Source: an uncultured Pseudomonadota bacterium
GTDB lineage: Bacteria > Myxococcota_A > UBA796 > GCA-2862545
Length of the DNA stretch: 64,000 bases
Direction of reading: 5' to 3'
Assembly (NCBI GenBank): GCA_913061235.1
Contig: CAJXTB010000008.1
Coordinates: 248,001 to 312,000 of the forward strand
The notes beneath the pieces were generated by a model. That model had not been told where the DNA came from, ran no database searches, and worked only from the letters and a program-made list of their open reading frames with translations. Made by a program: the position numbers and the translations under genes. Positions 16,284 through 25,425 of the stretch are shown here, piece by piece. Position 1 is the stretch's first letter, and each line of letters opens with the position of its first letter.

Positions 16284-17648
16284 GTGCTGAAGTCGTGGCC
16301 GAGCTGGGTAGCCGCAACAGCGGTATTGGTCGGAAGCGGCGTTGTCGTCGCCACCCAATGGGGTGGAACTTCCGAAGACAGCCCCATTGTCTACGAGCCT
16401 GGCGAAGCGCCACCGCTCGTGCTCTTGGTCATTGTGGACACGCTGCGCCGCGATGCCTTGACTGCTTACGAGCCAAGCGCTCCCCCCACCCCGTTCATCG
16501 ATGCCTTCGCTGCCGAGAGCACGCTGTACACCGCCGCCATGGCCCCCTCGTCGTGGACCACACCGTCTGTCGGTAGCATCATGACGGGAAAGTTGCCCAG
16601 CCAGCTCGGTCTACAGCACGAGCTTCGGCGCCTCTCGGATGAAGCGGTCCTACTGCCCGAGCTGCTGCGCGAGTCCGGCATGACCACAGCTGCGGTTGTC
16701 AGCAACAAGTACGCCTCTACTAAGTGGGGCTTCAACCAGGGCTACGACGCCTTCGACGAGACCCCAATCCGTCGCCGCTCTAAGATTACCGGCGCCGAAG
16801 TGACAGACGTGGCCATCTCACTGCTAGACCGGTTCTCTGACGAGCCGCTGTTCCTCATGGCCCACTACGTAGACCCGCACGTCACCTACAACGACCACGA
16901 GGAACATCGCCGCTGGCAAGGCGAGTATGAGGGCCCCATGGAGGCCCCTGTGACCTGGGAAGTCCTGCGCGACGAATACCGCCGCATGGGCCAAGAGGAC
17001 TGGGACCACGTACGCGCTATCTACGACGCCGAAGTTGCCTACACAGATGCCCAGGTCGGCCGGCTGTTCGAGCATCTGCGCGAGAGCGGACGCATGGACA
17101 ATGCGCTGGTTGTCTTTACCCACGACCACGGCGAAGAGTTCAACGACCACAGCAGCATTGGGCACGGCTACAGCCTGTACGAAGAGGCCATCGGCGCACC
17201 GCTCATTGTCCACTACCCGGCCCGTGTGACCGTCCCGAGCCAGGTCAGCGCACCGGTCTCGCTCATGGATATTGTGCCCACAACCCTCCAGCTGTCGGGC
17301 CTGCCCATCCCAGATGGCCTCGAGGGACAGACACTGCTCGGTACCTTGGACCCCATGCGTCCCATCCGTGCAGAGACCGACCGCGGCGGCGACCCACACC
17401 GCGCTGTTCGCATTGGCGACCGCAAGTTCATCTACCGCAGCGACCGCAACCTACGCCAGGTGTATGACCTGGCCTCGGACCCCGGTGAGCAGACCAAGCT
17501 CAGTCCTGGAGTGCGCGACCGCGCGCTGTGGGCTGCCATGCAGGATTGGCCACAGAGCGAGCTGACTGCAGAGGCGGAGCCCATTGATCTGGACGCCTTG
17601 GAACGCGAGATGCTAGAGGCCATCGGGTACTTGGAAGGCAACGAATGA
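16284..17648 (+). CDS. Sulfatase-fold enzyme, alkaline phosphatase superfamily, with N-terminal anchor
   Basis: A 454-residue protein with an uncleaved or signal helix at 9-25 and an alkaline-phosphatase-superfamily domain. VIVDTLRRD (Asp52) is a metal ligand. The position of the nucleophile reads SSWTTPSVGSIMTG, with Thr92 where true sulfatases have a Cys or Ser that becomes formylglycine, and no C-x-P-x-R is present. HDHGEEF and the IGHGYSLYEEAIGAPLIVHYP block carry the second metal set. This favours a phosphoethanolamine, phosphoglycerol or similar transferase or phosphohydrolase over a sulfatase. A GTG start follows AGGAGG. It overlaps the next gene by 4 bases and so belongs with the GT2 and GtrA genes, pointing to envelope glycan work. 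Confidence 0.87.
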   Translation: MLKSWPSWVAATAVLVGSGVVVATQWGGTSEDSPIVYEPGEAPPLVLLVIVDTLRRDALTAYEPSAPPTPFIDAFAAESTLYTAAMAPSSWTTPSVGSIMTGKLPSQLGLQHELRRLSDEAVLLPELLRESGMTTAAVVSNKYASTKWGFNQGYDAFDETPIRRRSKITGAEVTDVAISLLDRFSDEPLFLMAHYVDPHVTYNDHEEHRRWQGEYEGPMEAPVTWEVLRDEYRRMGQEDWDHVRAIYDAEVAYTDAQVGRLFEHLRESGRMDNALVVFTHDHGEEFNDHSSIGHGYSLYEEAIGAPLIVHYPARVTVPSQVSAPVSLMDIVPTTLQLSGLPIPDGLEGQTLLGTLDPMRPIRAETDRGGDPHRAVRIGDRKFIYRSDRNLRQVYDLASDPGEQTKLSPGVRDRALWAAMQDWPQSELTAEAEPIDLDALEREMLEAIGYLEGNE

Positions 17649-18607
17649 GCGGACGTGGCAATCGGGTGACCGTCGTGTCTCCGGTGTACAATGAGCAGGA
17701 CAATGTGATTGCCTTGGTGGACGAGCTCACCGAGGTCTTTGCCCCCCTGTCCTACGAGCTGAACGTGCTCCTGGTGAACGACGGCTCGCGTGAGCCAACC
17801 ACCATCATCCTAGACGAGCTGGCCCGCACTCGCGACAACGTCACGGTGCTGCACCTGTCGCGTAACTTCGGCCATCAAGCCGCCCTGACTGCCGGTCTAG
17901 AAGCAGCAGATGGCGACGCTGTCGTGTCTATGGACAGCGACCTTCAACACCCGCCACGCGTCGTCTTAGAACTTCTCGAGAAGTGGGAACAGGGTGCCGA
18001 CGTTGTGCATTCGGTGCGTGAAGGCGTGCAGGAAGGGCTGTTCAAGCAGATCACGAGCCGCTGGTACTACCGCTTGATGCGCGCCATTAGCCCGACCCCA
18101 GTCATCCCACGCGCTGCCGACTTTCGCCTGCTCGACCGCAAAGTGGTCGAGGTCTTCCGCACCATGCCCGAGCGGGCACGCTTCTTACGCGGCATGAGCG
18201 TGTGGGTCGGTTTTCAGTCGGCACAAGTCCCGTTCGTCGTGCAAGACCGCCGCGCTGGCGTCACCAAGTACACGCTGCGCAAGATGGTCACACTGGCGCT
18301 AGACGGGCTGGTCTCGCTGTCATCTCTACCGCTGTACATCGCGTTTTACGTAGGCACTTTCGTGACTCTGGGCTCCTTGGCCTACTTCGTCTACGTCATT
18401 GGCATGTTCTTCTTCACGGACACCGCGCAGCCCGGTTGGTCCTCTCTCATGGCCGCCATGCTGTTCTTGTCGGGTGTCCAGATCAACCTGATGGGCGTCA
18501 TTGGCCTGTATCTCGGCCGCATCTACGACGAAGTCCGCGGTAGACCCACCTACATTGTGGCGCGAACCGCAGGAAAGTCACTGAATACCGGCGTCTCAGC
18601 ACCGTGA
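17645..18607 (+). CDS. GT2 glycosyltransferase, polyprenyl-phosphate type (DPM1/ArnC-like)
   Basis: A 320-residue family 2 transferase. It begins VTVVSPVYNEQDNV, has the NDGS motif (LLVNDGSREPT), the D-x-D-like DSDLQHPP (about residues 98-105), and two membrane helices in the C-terminal 90 residues (about 225-247 and 262-284), typical of dolichyl- or undecaprenyl-phosphate sugar transferases (DPM1, ArnC, GtrB). It overlaps the upstream phosphatase-fold gene and, by 4 bases (GTGA), the GtrA gene that follows. GtrB plus GtrA is a classical pair that moves undecaprenyl-linked sugar to the outside. The sugar is not predictable. Confidence 0.93.
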   Translation: MSGRGNRVTVVSPVYNEQDNVIALVDELTEVFAPLSYELNVLLVNDGSREPTTIILDELARTRDNVTVLHLSRNFGHQAALTAGLEAADGDAVVSMDSDLQHPPRVVLELLEKWEQGADVVHSVREGVQEGLFKQITSRWYYRLMRAISPTPVIPRAADFRLLDRKVVEVFRTMPERARFLRGMSVWVGFQSAQVPFVVQDRRAGVTKYTLRKMVTLALDGLVSLSSLPLYIAFYVGTFVTLGSLAYFVYVIGMFFFTDTAQPGWSSLMAAMLFLSGVQINLMGVIGLYLGRIYDEVRGRPTYIVARTAGKSLNTGVSAP

Positions 18608-19044
18608 CAGACCGCTTCCTGACCTTCCTCAAGGGCAAAGAGGCACGACGCATTGGCCGGTTCTTGGTGGTTGGCGGAGGCCTCTTCACCCTAGACCTTG
18701 CGATGTTCCTGGTTCTCGTCAAGCTCGCCAAACTGGACGTGTGGTGGGCTCAGACCATCAGCGTGACCATTCGCACAGCCCTCGGGTTCGTGCTGCACAA
18801 GTGGTTCACCTTCGCCGGCGACACCAAGAGTGATGCCTCCACCACCGCCAAGCAGAGCGTGGCCTACATCACCCAGGGTGTCATCAACATCCCCATCTCC
18901 GCCGCCGTAGTCACCGCGTGTGTATGGGCGACAGGCGGCTACGCACTCGTTGGCAAGGTGATGTCGGAGTTCGTCCTTGCCGCCTGGGTGTTCGTTCTGT
19001 ACCGCTTCGTGGTGTGGCGCCCGCAGCCCGAGCCTACGGAATAG
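18604..19044 (+). CDS. GtrA-family membrane protein
   Basis: A 146-residue, four-helix protein with the GtrA family layout: RFLVVGGGLFTLDLAMFLVLV at about 19-39, VWWAQTISVTIRTALGFVLHKWFTF at about 45-70, and two more helices to the end (LYRFVVW). GtrA proteins are thought to flip lipid-linked sugar made by the partner GtrB-like GT2 enzyme. The GTG start overlaps the GT2 stop by 4 bases. Its last 11 bases overlap the convergent GT-C gene. Confidence 0.9.
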   Translation: MTDRFLTFLKGKEARRIGRFLVVGGGLFTLDLAMFLVLVKLAKLDVWWAQTISVTIRTALGFVLHKWFTFAGDTKSDASTTAKQSVAYITQGVINIPISAAVVTACVWATGGYALVGKVMSEFVLAAWVFVLYRFVVWRPQPEPTE

Positions 19045-19046
19045 GC
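19032..19046. terminator. Hairpin over both stop codons of a convergent overlap
   Basis: GCCTA (19032-19036), loop CGGAA, TAGGC (19042-19046). The arms contain CTA, the stop of the minus gene, and TAG, the stop of GtrA, in an 11-base gene overlap. CAGC at 19024-19027 and GCTG at 19047-19050 could lengthen the stem with a 4-base bulge. No T-run. Confidence 0.35.
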
Positions 19047-21673
19047 GCTGGCTGGGTCTCGGGCGCAGGGGCTTCAGGTGCTGGCTCTGTCGGCGGCGGA
19101 TTGACTACCGACGGCAGAACGTTGCGAACGCCCGCATCTTCCAGGCGACGGCGCTGGATTCCGCGAATGATGCGCTGAACCCCAGGCGTGGTGTCCGGGG
19201 AAATCGGAGCCGGTCCGTTGTCGGAGTCGGAGCCAGAGCCGGTGTCAGAGCCGTTCAGCTCCAGCTCACGCTCGGCCAAGATGTCCTCAATCGCGTCCCG
19301 ATGCTTACGCGGAACCATGCTCTCAAGGCCTACACGCGCAAGCTTCTTGGAGTAGCTCTCGGTAATCTTGCTGCGATGCGTACGGAAGTACTTCTCCCAG
19401 TACACAGCCGCGTTGTCGAACTCTTCAAGCGAGTAGTACGCGTCTCCAATACGGCGATTGGCCATGGAATTACGCGGGATGTACTTGATGGCCAGGTGGG
19501 CATGGGCCAACGCCAGCTCGTACTGCTTGCGATGCTGAAGGGTCTTTCCGGCGTAGTAGTGCGACCAACCATCATGTGGGTACAGCACGTCCGAGTTGCG
19601 CGTCCACAGGTGTACCGGGTGGCGCCAGGCACGTAGGTTCGCAACGGTCTGGTAGGCGCCGACACTAAGGTAGGCGATGGTCAGGACCATTGCTGTGCGA
19701 CGGACCCAGTCTTTGCGCGTGTTGTAGATGATGTGCAGAGCCGCGGCACCCAAGGTGATGCTGACCAGCACGTTCATCGACAAGGTGTAGCGGTAGGCGT
19801 GGACCACGGTGTGAACCGGGATGTTGGCCACGGGTCCAACGGACACGACAGCACCACAGCCCGCCAAGAGCAACATGCCCCAGCGGTACCGACGCGCCAA
19901 GATGAACCCACAAGCCGCCAAGCACAGCAGAATGACGAACGACGCGATGGGCGCAAACCCGTGCACGAAGATGTCCGGGATGCCTGTGACATGCAGCCAG
20001 CTCGCCGGCTCATTCCATGGGGTGCGAAGCCCAGTCTGCATGGGGATGAACGCGCTCTGGAGGTAGCCCAAGACATGGTTGCAGTTGAGTGCGAGGGTGT
20101 TCCACAAGCTTCCGCCAATGTACTCGGTGTTCACCCGGCCCTTGCTGGCGCCGCCTTCGACAATCTTGCGAAGGAACACGGCCATCAGAACCAAGAAGAC
20201 CACCTTGTCCGCAATGAAGAGCGGAATCGGAGTCTTGCGAGCGAGCGGTGAGCCGCCCTGACGCTGTGAGCGCAGACCGAACCACGCGGACACGGCAGCC
20301 ACAACAACGACGATGACGCCAGCACGCGCCAGGAGCCCCGCAGTCGTCCAGGCCATGTCTGCGACGTCTTCGGCGTCCTCTTCGGCCAGACGCTCCCCTA
20401 CAGAGGTCAGCAGCGGTGCGACGACAGTACTGTCGAGCCCGAGGGTCGCGAACACGCCCAGGGCGACAAGAGCCACCCAAGCAAGCCTGGACGACGTGGC
20501 CAGCTCCGCACCCGCCACAAGACGGTCTACGAGGCGCTTACCCGCGACCATTAGGCCGCCAAACACGACCAGCCGCACGCTCCACATGAGCACAGTGCAG
20601 GTCATGGTGATGGCTTCAACAGACGTAATCTTGCTGTCGCTCTCCGGGAAGACTGCGCCTTCGGGAGGTGCGAGCGCCGTCTGGAGAACAGGGTCCAGCA
20701 GGTCCAATGCGAGCCACCGAAACAGCGGGGCCACGCCAACTTGGTCCAACCCTACGAGCGCCAAGGGGACGGCCAAGACCCAAACCGGCATCCACTCCAC
20801 AGCCCGACGACGGAACACGTCGAAGAAGATGAGCCACAGCGGAATGTAGATGAAGATGGGCTTGCCGAACTGACAGCTGATGTAGAACAACGCTGCCATG
20901 CCGTACAGCATGAGCTTGCGACGCCAGTCGTCCGCAGACGTCCGCATGTACGCCAGGTAGGTCGTGCACGACGCAATCGCGAAGGTGATGCCGAAGTAGT
21001 GCCCGCGCTCGAGCATCCAGCAGACCAGTTCGGCCAGAATCGGTGAAAAGCCAAAGAACACCATGCCGAGCAGTGCAATGCGCCGATTGTTGAACAGCTC
21101 ACGACCTAAGCGGTACACCAGGGTGAGCAACAGCGGCAGCATCAGCCAGTTGGTGATGAAGAACACCCAGTACTGCTTACCCGCAATGCGGAAGCTGCTG
21201 AACAGCGACAGGAACATCCACTCCTGGTTCACCAGGCGATGGTTGCCCCAGATGATTTCGTACAGCGACTTCCACGTGGGCTCTTTGACCACATGGTTCA
21301 TCCAGATGTTCTGCGGGTCGTCGTACACGCTGAAGGCACCGTTGAAGCCCAATGCGTACAGGGCAAAGAACCCAAACAGCGTCCAGCGAAGGTAGGTCTT
21401 GGCCTGCTTGGCCGACCAGTCAGGTGCCGTAGGAGCGGCAATCGCTGCCGGCCTGCGGTAACTAAAAATCGCAAACGCCACCGTTCCAACAAACGCCAAG
21501 CTGGCGATGATGAAGCCCCAGATGTGCGGCGGCAGCATGTAGCGCTCGGCCGCAATCCACTGGTCCTTCCAGAAGTGACCCGGTTCGTTGTTCTTCGGAA
21601 TGCCAGCAAAGGCCACCAGAGGGAGGATGACCACGAGGGCCATCGCCAACCAGCGATGCAGGGCAGTGCGCAT
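19034..21673 (-). CDS. GT-C fold membrane glycosyltransferase-like protein with TPR tail
   Basis: An 879-residue protein. The signal-like helix (about residues 6-22) and about twelve further hydrophobic helices make up roughly 600 residues; YDDP early in the protein (SVYDDPQNIWMNH) supplies the acidic pair near helix 1 that GT-C enzymes use. Three or four TPR-like helix pairs follow (YYAGKTLQHRKQYELALAHAHLAIK, RRIGDAYYSLEEFDNAAVYWEKYF), then an Asp/Ser and Pro-rich tail. The layout resembles TMTC-type O-mannosyltransferases. The frame is open to 21829; the ATG at 21673 has GGAG at the right distance and removes an unlikely charged leader. It converges on GtrA, so a joint glycan pathway is possible. 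Confidence 0.85.
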   Translation of the reverse strand: MRTALHRWLAMALVVILPLVAFAGIPKNNEPGHFWKDQWIAAERYMLPPHIWGFIIASLAFVGTVAFAIFSYRRPAAIAAPTAPDWSAKQAKTYLRWTLFGFFALYALGFNGAFSVYDDPQNIWMNHVVKEPTWKSLYEIIWGNHRLVNQEWMFLSLFSSFRIAGKQYWVFFITNWLMLPLLLTLVYRLGRELFNNRRIALLGMVFFGFSPILAELVCWMLERGHYFGITFAIASCTTYLAYMRTSADDWRRKLMLYGMAALFYISCQFGKPIFIYIPLWLIFFDVFRRRAVEWMPVWVLAVPLALVGLDQVGVAPLFRWLALDLLDPVLQTALAPPEGAVFPESDSKITSVEAITMTCTVLMWSVRLVVFGGLMVAGKRLVDRLVAGAELATSSRLAWVALVALGVFATLGLDSTVVAPLLTSVGERLAEEDAEDVADMAWTTAGLLARAGVIVVVVAAVSAWFGLRSQRQGGSPLARKTPIPLFIADKVVFLVLMAVFLRKIVEGGASKGRVNTEYIGGSLWNTLALNCNHVLGYLQSAFIPMQTGLRTPWNEPASWLHVTGIPDIFVHGFAPIASFVILLCLAACGFILARRYRWGMLLLAGCGAVVSVGPVANIPVHTVVHAYRYTLSMNVLVSITLGAAALHIIYNTRKDWVRRTAMVLTIAYLSVGAYQTVANLRAWRHPVHLWTRNSDVLYPHDGWSHYYAGKTLQHRKQYELALAHAHLAIKYIPRNSMANRRIGDAYYSLEEFDNAAVYWEKYFRTHRSKITESYSKKLARVGLESMVPRKHRDAIEDILAERELELNGSDTGSGSDSDNGPAPISPDTTPGVQRIIRGIQRRRLEDAGVRNVLPSVVNPPPTEPAPEAPAPETQPAPIP

Positions 21674-21764
21674 CAGATTCTCCATACGGCCCGCCGCATA
21701 TCCCATGGATCGACGCACCCGCTGGTTACGCCGCTGGTTAGGCGGCCAGACACAGGAGAATAGG

Positions 21765-22271
21765 ATGTCTGAACACACCGTAGAGACGCCATTGCTGGCC
21801 ATGCTGGACCAACTCGACCTGCCCGTCACATGGCACCGTCACCCAGCGTTGTTCACCGTCGAGCAGTCCAAGGCGCTCCGCGGAGACATTGCAGGAGAGC
21901 ACGTCAAGAACCTGCTGGTCCGCGACAAGAAGCGCACGTTGTGGCTGGTTGTTGTGCCCGAAGACAAGGCCGTTGACCTCAAGGGACTGCGCGCACAGCT
22001 CGACACGCGCGGAGGCCTATCGTTCGCGTCCGCAGAGCTGCTCGCGGAGTCGCTCGGTGTTGAGCCCGGGTCCGTCACCCCTCTCGCGGTCATGAACGAC
22101 ACTGACGCTCGGGTGAGTGTGGTGTTGGATGTGGCGCTGACCACAGCCCCGATTGTCTGTTGTCACCCGCTACACAACGCGGCGACCATTCAGATGGCAG
22201 GTGCAGACATGGTGCGATTCTTGGAGGGCGTCGGCCACATCCCCATCGTTCTGGACGTACCGGTTCGCTAG
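21765..22271 (+). CDS. YbaK/EbsC-type aminoacyl-tRNA deacylase (PrdX/ProX-like)
   Basis: A 168-residue YbaK-fold protein. Typical residues are the N-terminal Leu-rich TPLLAMLDQLDLPVTWHRHPALFTVEQ, Lys in HVKNLLVRDKKRTLWLVVV, and GSVTPLAVMNDTDARVSVVLDVAL. Such enzymes free tRNA-Pro or related tRNAs from mischarged Ala, as stand-alone PrdX (ProXp-ala). The longer frame from 21588 is replaced by ATG at 21765, which follows AGGAGA and gives the family length. Its stop shares CTAG with the convergent Helicase_C_3 gene. Confidence 0.92.
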   Translation: MSEHTVETPLLAMLDQLDLPVTWHRHPALFTVEQSKALRGDIAGEHVKNLLVRDKKRTLWLVVVPEDKAVDLKGLRAQLDTRGGLSFASAELLAESLGVEPGSVTPLAVMNDTDARVSVVLDVALTTAPIVCCHPLHNAATIQMAGADMVRFLEGVGHIPIVLDVPVR

Positions 22272-22283
22272 GGCGACGACCGG
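22260..22283. terminator. Bulged hairpin over shared stop codons
   Basis: CCGGT-TCGC, loop TAGG, GCGA-CG-ACCGG: 9 base pairs with a 2-base bulge. The overlapping stops of the two convergent genes (CTAG, 22268-22271) sit at the loop. No T-run. Confidence 0.4.
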
Positions 22284-23776
22284 CTCGACATCTCGTCGCC
22301 GTCATCCGCCTCATCCAGCAGCACACCCCGTGTCAGTACCACCCGCTCGGCACTGCGCGCCCACTGGGTCAGCGCATCAATCGCGGTGTGAGGAACGCCT
22401 GGACAGCGACGCTGTAGCAGACCGATAGCTTCGCTCAGCTCATGGGTCGACAGCCAGGTCACTAGGCCTTTGCGCTCCAGCCGGTACCGGTCGACCACAT
22501 CTCGCTGTAGGCAGCGGCCCAGACGCTCGAGCTGAAAGCGCTCCCACGGCGTCACGGAGCCAGGCGGGACCACAAGCTCCAGGTCTCCGGTCACCCACAC
22601 AGGCGGCATGGGTACAGGCGCGCCCAGGGCCCACTGGCGGCCATCAACCGTGGCAGCAAAGACGCCCGGTGCCCGACGAATCAGTCCAAAGCGCTTGAGC
22701 CGTCCCAGCGTGGCACGGACCATACGCCGCTCTACGTACTCCCAGCCGTCTTCGTCATACGGACGCGGCTGTTCGTCGCCAATGACCGGGTAGACCAGCT
22801 CCCCATTGCGAGACCACGGTGAGATGAGCACGTCGCGGTGCTGCTCAGAGAGTTCTTCTAGGAAGACCATCTCGTCAACAGCGCCGGCTCCGGCCTGGGC
22901 GAGTGCTCTACGAATCGCCGGTAGGACCACGTGAAGGTCAGCATCTACGAGCCTGTGAACCAGGCGGTCGCAGGCGTCTTCAACCTCTCCCGCAAGTGTG
23001 CCTTCTAGACCGTTGTCCAGGTGTAGGTCACGACGAATCGGGTCTGTCGAGACCACCTTCAAGGCTTCAAGGCCACGCAGCGCGCGCGCCCAACGGCTGT
23101 TGCCCTCAAAGTCCCCGGTCTTGGCCAGCAGGGTGTCTCCCAAGCGCTTGCCGAGCTTCTTGGCGGCTGTCTTGGCAATGCTGCCCTTCAGCGTGCGCTG
23201 GGTCGGCGTTTGTTCGAGAGCGGCAGCGAGACTCGCCATGTCGTGCAACAGGGACACCAGCCCGGGAACGGGCTCCGACAGGTCGTCGGTCTCGTCCATC
23301 GCAGCCTCGCCAAAGTCGTAGGCGACCTGTGGCGGGGGTGGAAGGTCTGGGTTGAGACGGTAGCGTCCCGTGAACGCCTCGGCCTCGTCGCCAAAGGAGA
23401 CAATGAGCCCCTCGCCGTGTAGAGCGCGCACTGAGTTCGCGTCGTACACGGGGTCCCAGGCTTGGCGGCCAATGACCACGTTGTCCAGCGCATGCCGCTG
23501 AACGGTGTGCAGCAGCGTCTGCGCCCCTCGTGGCAAGCGAGCAATGCGGACGGCCAGGTCCGACTGTGCGGCCATGGTCTGCTGGGCATCACGGTGTGCG
23601 TAGCGAATGAGCAACCGGTCGCGCAGCTTTGGCAGAACGCTGCGCTCGAACGACGCCTGAACAACGCGAGACAGGGGCCCGAGCGCCTCGCCCAGGTGTT
23701 CATCGAGTGGAACAATCGCCGAGAGCTCGTCCCAGACGGTCGCATCCGCAACGGTGAGAACGCTGACGGCGCGCAT
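22268..23776 (-). CDS. Helicase_C_3 (p52/Tfb2-like) partner of XPB helicase
   Basis: A 502-residue protein with repeated winged-helix-like parts. The C-terminal part (WVTGDLELVVPPGSVTPWERFQLERLGRCLQRDVVDRYRLERKG) is what I know as the Helicase_C_3 domain, related to the XPB-binding end of TFIIH p52/Tfb2. The N-terminal half has a helical winged-helix pattern (LPRGAQTLLHTVQRHALDNVVIG). Its ATG shares one base with the stop of the XPB gene (TGATG), so the two are translationally coupled and probably form a complex that acts in DNA repair or transcription. In archaea the XPB partner is the Bax1 nuclease; no nuclease domain is seen here. Confidence 0.85.
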   Translation of the reverse strand: MRAVSVLTVADATVWDELSAIVPLDEHLGEALGPLSRVVQASFERSVLPKLRDRLLIRYAHRDAQQTMAAQSDLAVRIARLPRGAQTLLHTVQRHALDNVVIGRQAWDPVYDANSVRALHGEGLIVSFGDEAEAFTGRYRLNPDLPPPPQVAYDFGEAAMDETDDLSEPVPGLVSLLHDMASLAAALEQTPTQRTLKGSIAKTAAKKLGKRLGDTLLAKTGDFEGNSRWARALRGLEALKVVSTDPIRRDLHLDNGLEGTLAGEVEDACDRLVHRLVDADLHVVLPAIRRALAQAGAGAVDEMVFLEELSEQHRDVLISPWSRNGELVYPVIGDEQPRPYDEDGWEYVERRMVRATLGRLKRFGLIRRAPGVFAATVDGRQWALGAPVPMPPVWVTGDLELVVPPGSVTPWERFQLERLGRCLQRDVVDRYRLERKGLVTWLSTHELSEAIGLLQRRCPGVPHTAIDALTQWARSAERVVLTRGVLLDEADDGDEMSSRSSP

Positions 23777-25425
23777 CAGGACGCCATCTCAATGCGGTAC
23801 GGGTAGCCCTGCTCGGCCAGAAACAACTGACGACGCTCTGCGAATTCTTGCTCACGGGTGTCTGCGCTGACAATCGTGTAGAAGTGCGCATGGTTGTCGC
23901 CGGTTTTGGGACGCAGAACACGTCCCAGCCGCTGGGCCTCTTCTTGCCGGCTCCCCCAGGTGCCGCTGACCTGAATGGCCACGCTCGCACTCGGCAGGTC
24001 AATCGCGAAGTTGCCCACCTTGGACAGGGCCAACACCTTGAGCCGACCCTCGCGGAAGTCCGTGTACAGGCGGTCCCGCTCGGCCATGGGGGTCTGGCCG
24101 GTGACGACAGGCATATTGTAGCGACGGGCCAGAAAGTGGAGCTGGTCGAGGGTGGTGCCTAAGACCAAGATCTGAGCCCCCTCATGTCGGTCGAGCAGCA
24201 TCTGAAGGACCGCCCCTTTGCGCGCATTCTTCGCAGCAATGTCCATGCGACCCCGTGCAGAGGCATTGGCGTAGGTGACGCGGTCGTTGGTGGACAGAGG
24301 CACGCGCACCTCAATGCACGAGGCCGTCGCAATCCAGCCCTGAAGCTCCAGCTGCTTCCACGGCATGTCGTAGCGCTTGGGGCCAATCAGCGAGAAGACA
24401 TCCCCTTCGCGGCCGTCTTCGCGCACCAGCGTTGCGGTGAGACCGAGTCTGCGACGCGCCTGTAGGTAGGCGGCTTCGCGGAAGATGGGGGCTGGAAGCA
24501 GGTGAACTTCGTCGTAGATGACCAGTCCCCAGTTTGCCTTGTAGAACAGACCAAAGTGCGCCGGTGGCGAGTTGGCATCGGGGCGCCAGGTGAGAATCTG
24601 GTAGGTGGTCAGAGTGACCTCGCGAAGCTCCTTTGTTTGGGAAGTATACTCCCCTACTTGGTCTTCGGTCAGCGTGGTTCGCGCAAGGATTTCGCGCTTC
24701 CACTGCTGTAGAGCGGTGTGCCCAGTACACAAGATGAGCGTACGCATACCCAGCCGGACCATGGTGCCGATACCGACCAGCGTCTTACCGGCTCCACACG
24801 GCAAGACCACCACTCCGCTTCCGCCGCTCGGGCCGGACTGAAAGGCGTCAATGGCCTCAATCTGGTACTCGCGCAGCGACCATGCGTCGTGTGTGAGCGC
24901 CATCTCCAGCGGGTCGCCGTCGTCGTAGCCCGCTAGGTCTTGAACGGGATGGCCACACCCCGTGAGCACCTGCTTGAGCTCTCCCCGGTGCCGAGGATTG
25001 ATGCGGTTCTGCACGTCACTGACAGCATCTCCAAGGAGGTCTCGAACCGCCTTGAGCGAGCGGATCAGCATCATGCCGACCGCGTCATCTGTCTCGAGCA
25101 GCAGCCACTCGCCGTCACGAACCAAGCGCAGCGTGCCGTAGCGGGACATCTTGTCGCGAATGGACGCCGGAAGGTTGTCGGGCACCGGGTACTTGGCGTA
25201 CTCCAGCAGCACCCCAATGACTTCGTCCGCTGTGTGACCTGCCGCCGCTGCATTCCACAGCGACAAGCTCGTTAAGCGCCACGTGTGTACGTACTCTGGA
25301 CTCTTGACGAGCTCCGCAAACCCAAGCAGCGCATCACGGGCCTCTGAGTAGCGAGGTGCCTGGGTTTCCAAGAGCAACGTGTGGTCACTCTGGGCAATGA
25401 GCGGGTTTTCGGGAACGTAGGACAT
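23776..25425 (-). CDS. XPB/Ssl2-type SF2 DNA helicase
   Basis: A 549-residue helicase. Walker A PCGAGKT (209-215, Lys214), DEVH (305-308), TAT motif GLTATLVRED with the XPB-specific RED (335-337), and motif VI QRLGRVLRPK near the C-terminus are all present. Residues about 1-165 are the damage-recognition-like N-terminal part (NPLIAQSDHTLLLETQAPRYSEARD). The first ATG is at 25449; the one at 25425 (MSYVPENPLIAQSD) fits the family better. It is the upstream gene of a coupled pair with a p52-like protein, the module of eukaryotic TFIIH and of some actinobacteria and spirochaetes. Confidence 0.95.
   Translation of the reverse strand: MSYVPENPLIAQSDHTLLLETQAPRYSEARDALLGFAELVKSPEYVHTWRLTSLSLWNAAAAGHTADEVIGVLLEYAKYPVPDNLPASIRDKMSRYGTLRLVRDGEWLLLETDDAVGMMLIRSLKAVRDLLGDAVSDVQNRINPRHRGELKQVLTGCGHPVQDLAGYDDGDPLEMALTHDAWSLREYQIEAIDAFQSGPSGGSGVVVLPCGAGKTLVGIGTMVRLGMRTLILCTGHTALQQWKREILARTTLTEDQVGEYTSQTKELREVTLTTYQILTWRPDANSPPAHFGLFYKANWGLVIYDEVHLLPAPIFREAAYLQARRRLGLTATLVREDGREGDVFSLIGPKRYDMPWKQLELQGWIATASCIEVRVPLSTNDRVTYANASARGRMDIAAKNARKGAVLQMLLDRHEGAQILVLGTTLDQLHFLARRYNMPVVTGQTPMAERDRLYTDFREGRLKVLALSKVGNFAIDLPSASVAIQVSGTWGSRQEEAQRLGRVLRPKTGDNHAHFYTIVSADTREQEFAERRQLFLAEQGYPYRIEMAS

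Noticed and set aside
16284-17648. Plain sulfatase annotation
   Set aside because: The formylglycine motif C/S-x-P-x-R is absent and Thr is at the nucleophile position, so only the superfamily is claimed.
21588-21764. Longer start for the YbaK-type gene
   Set aside because: The extra 59 residues are Arg-rich, antisense to the GT-C gene's signal region, and absent from the family.
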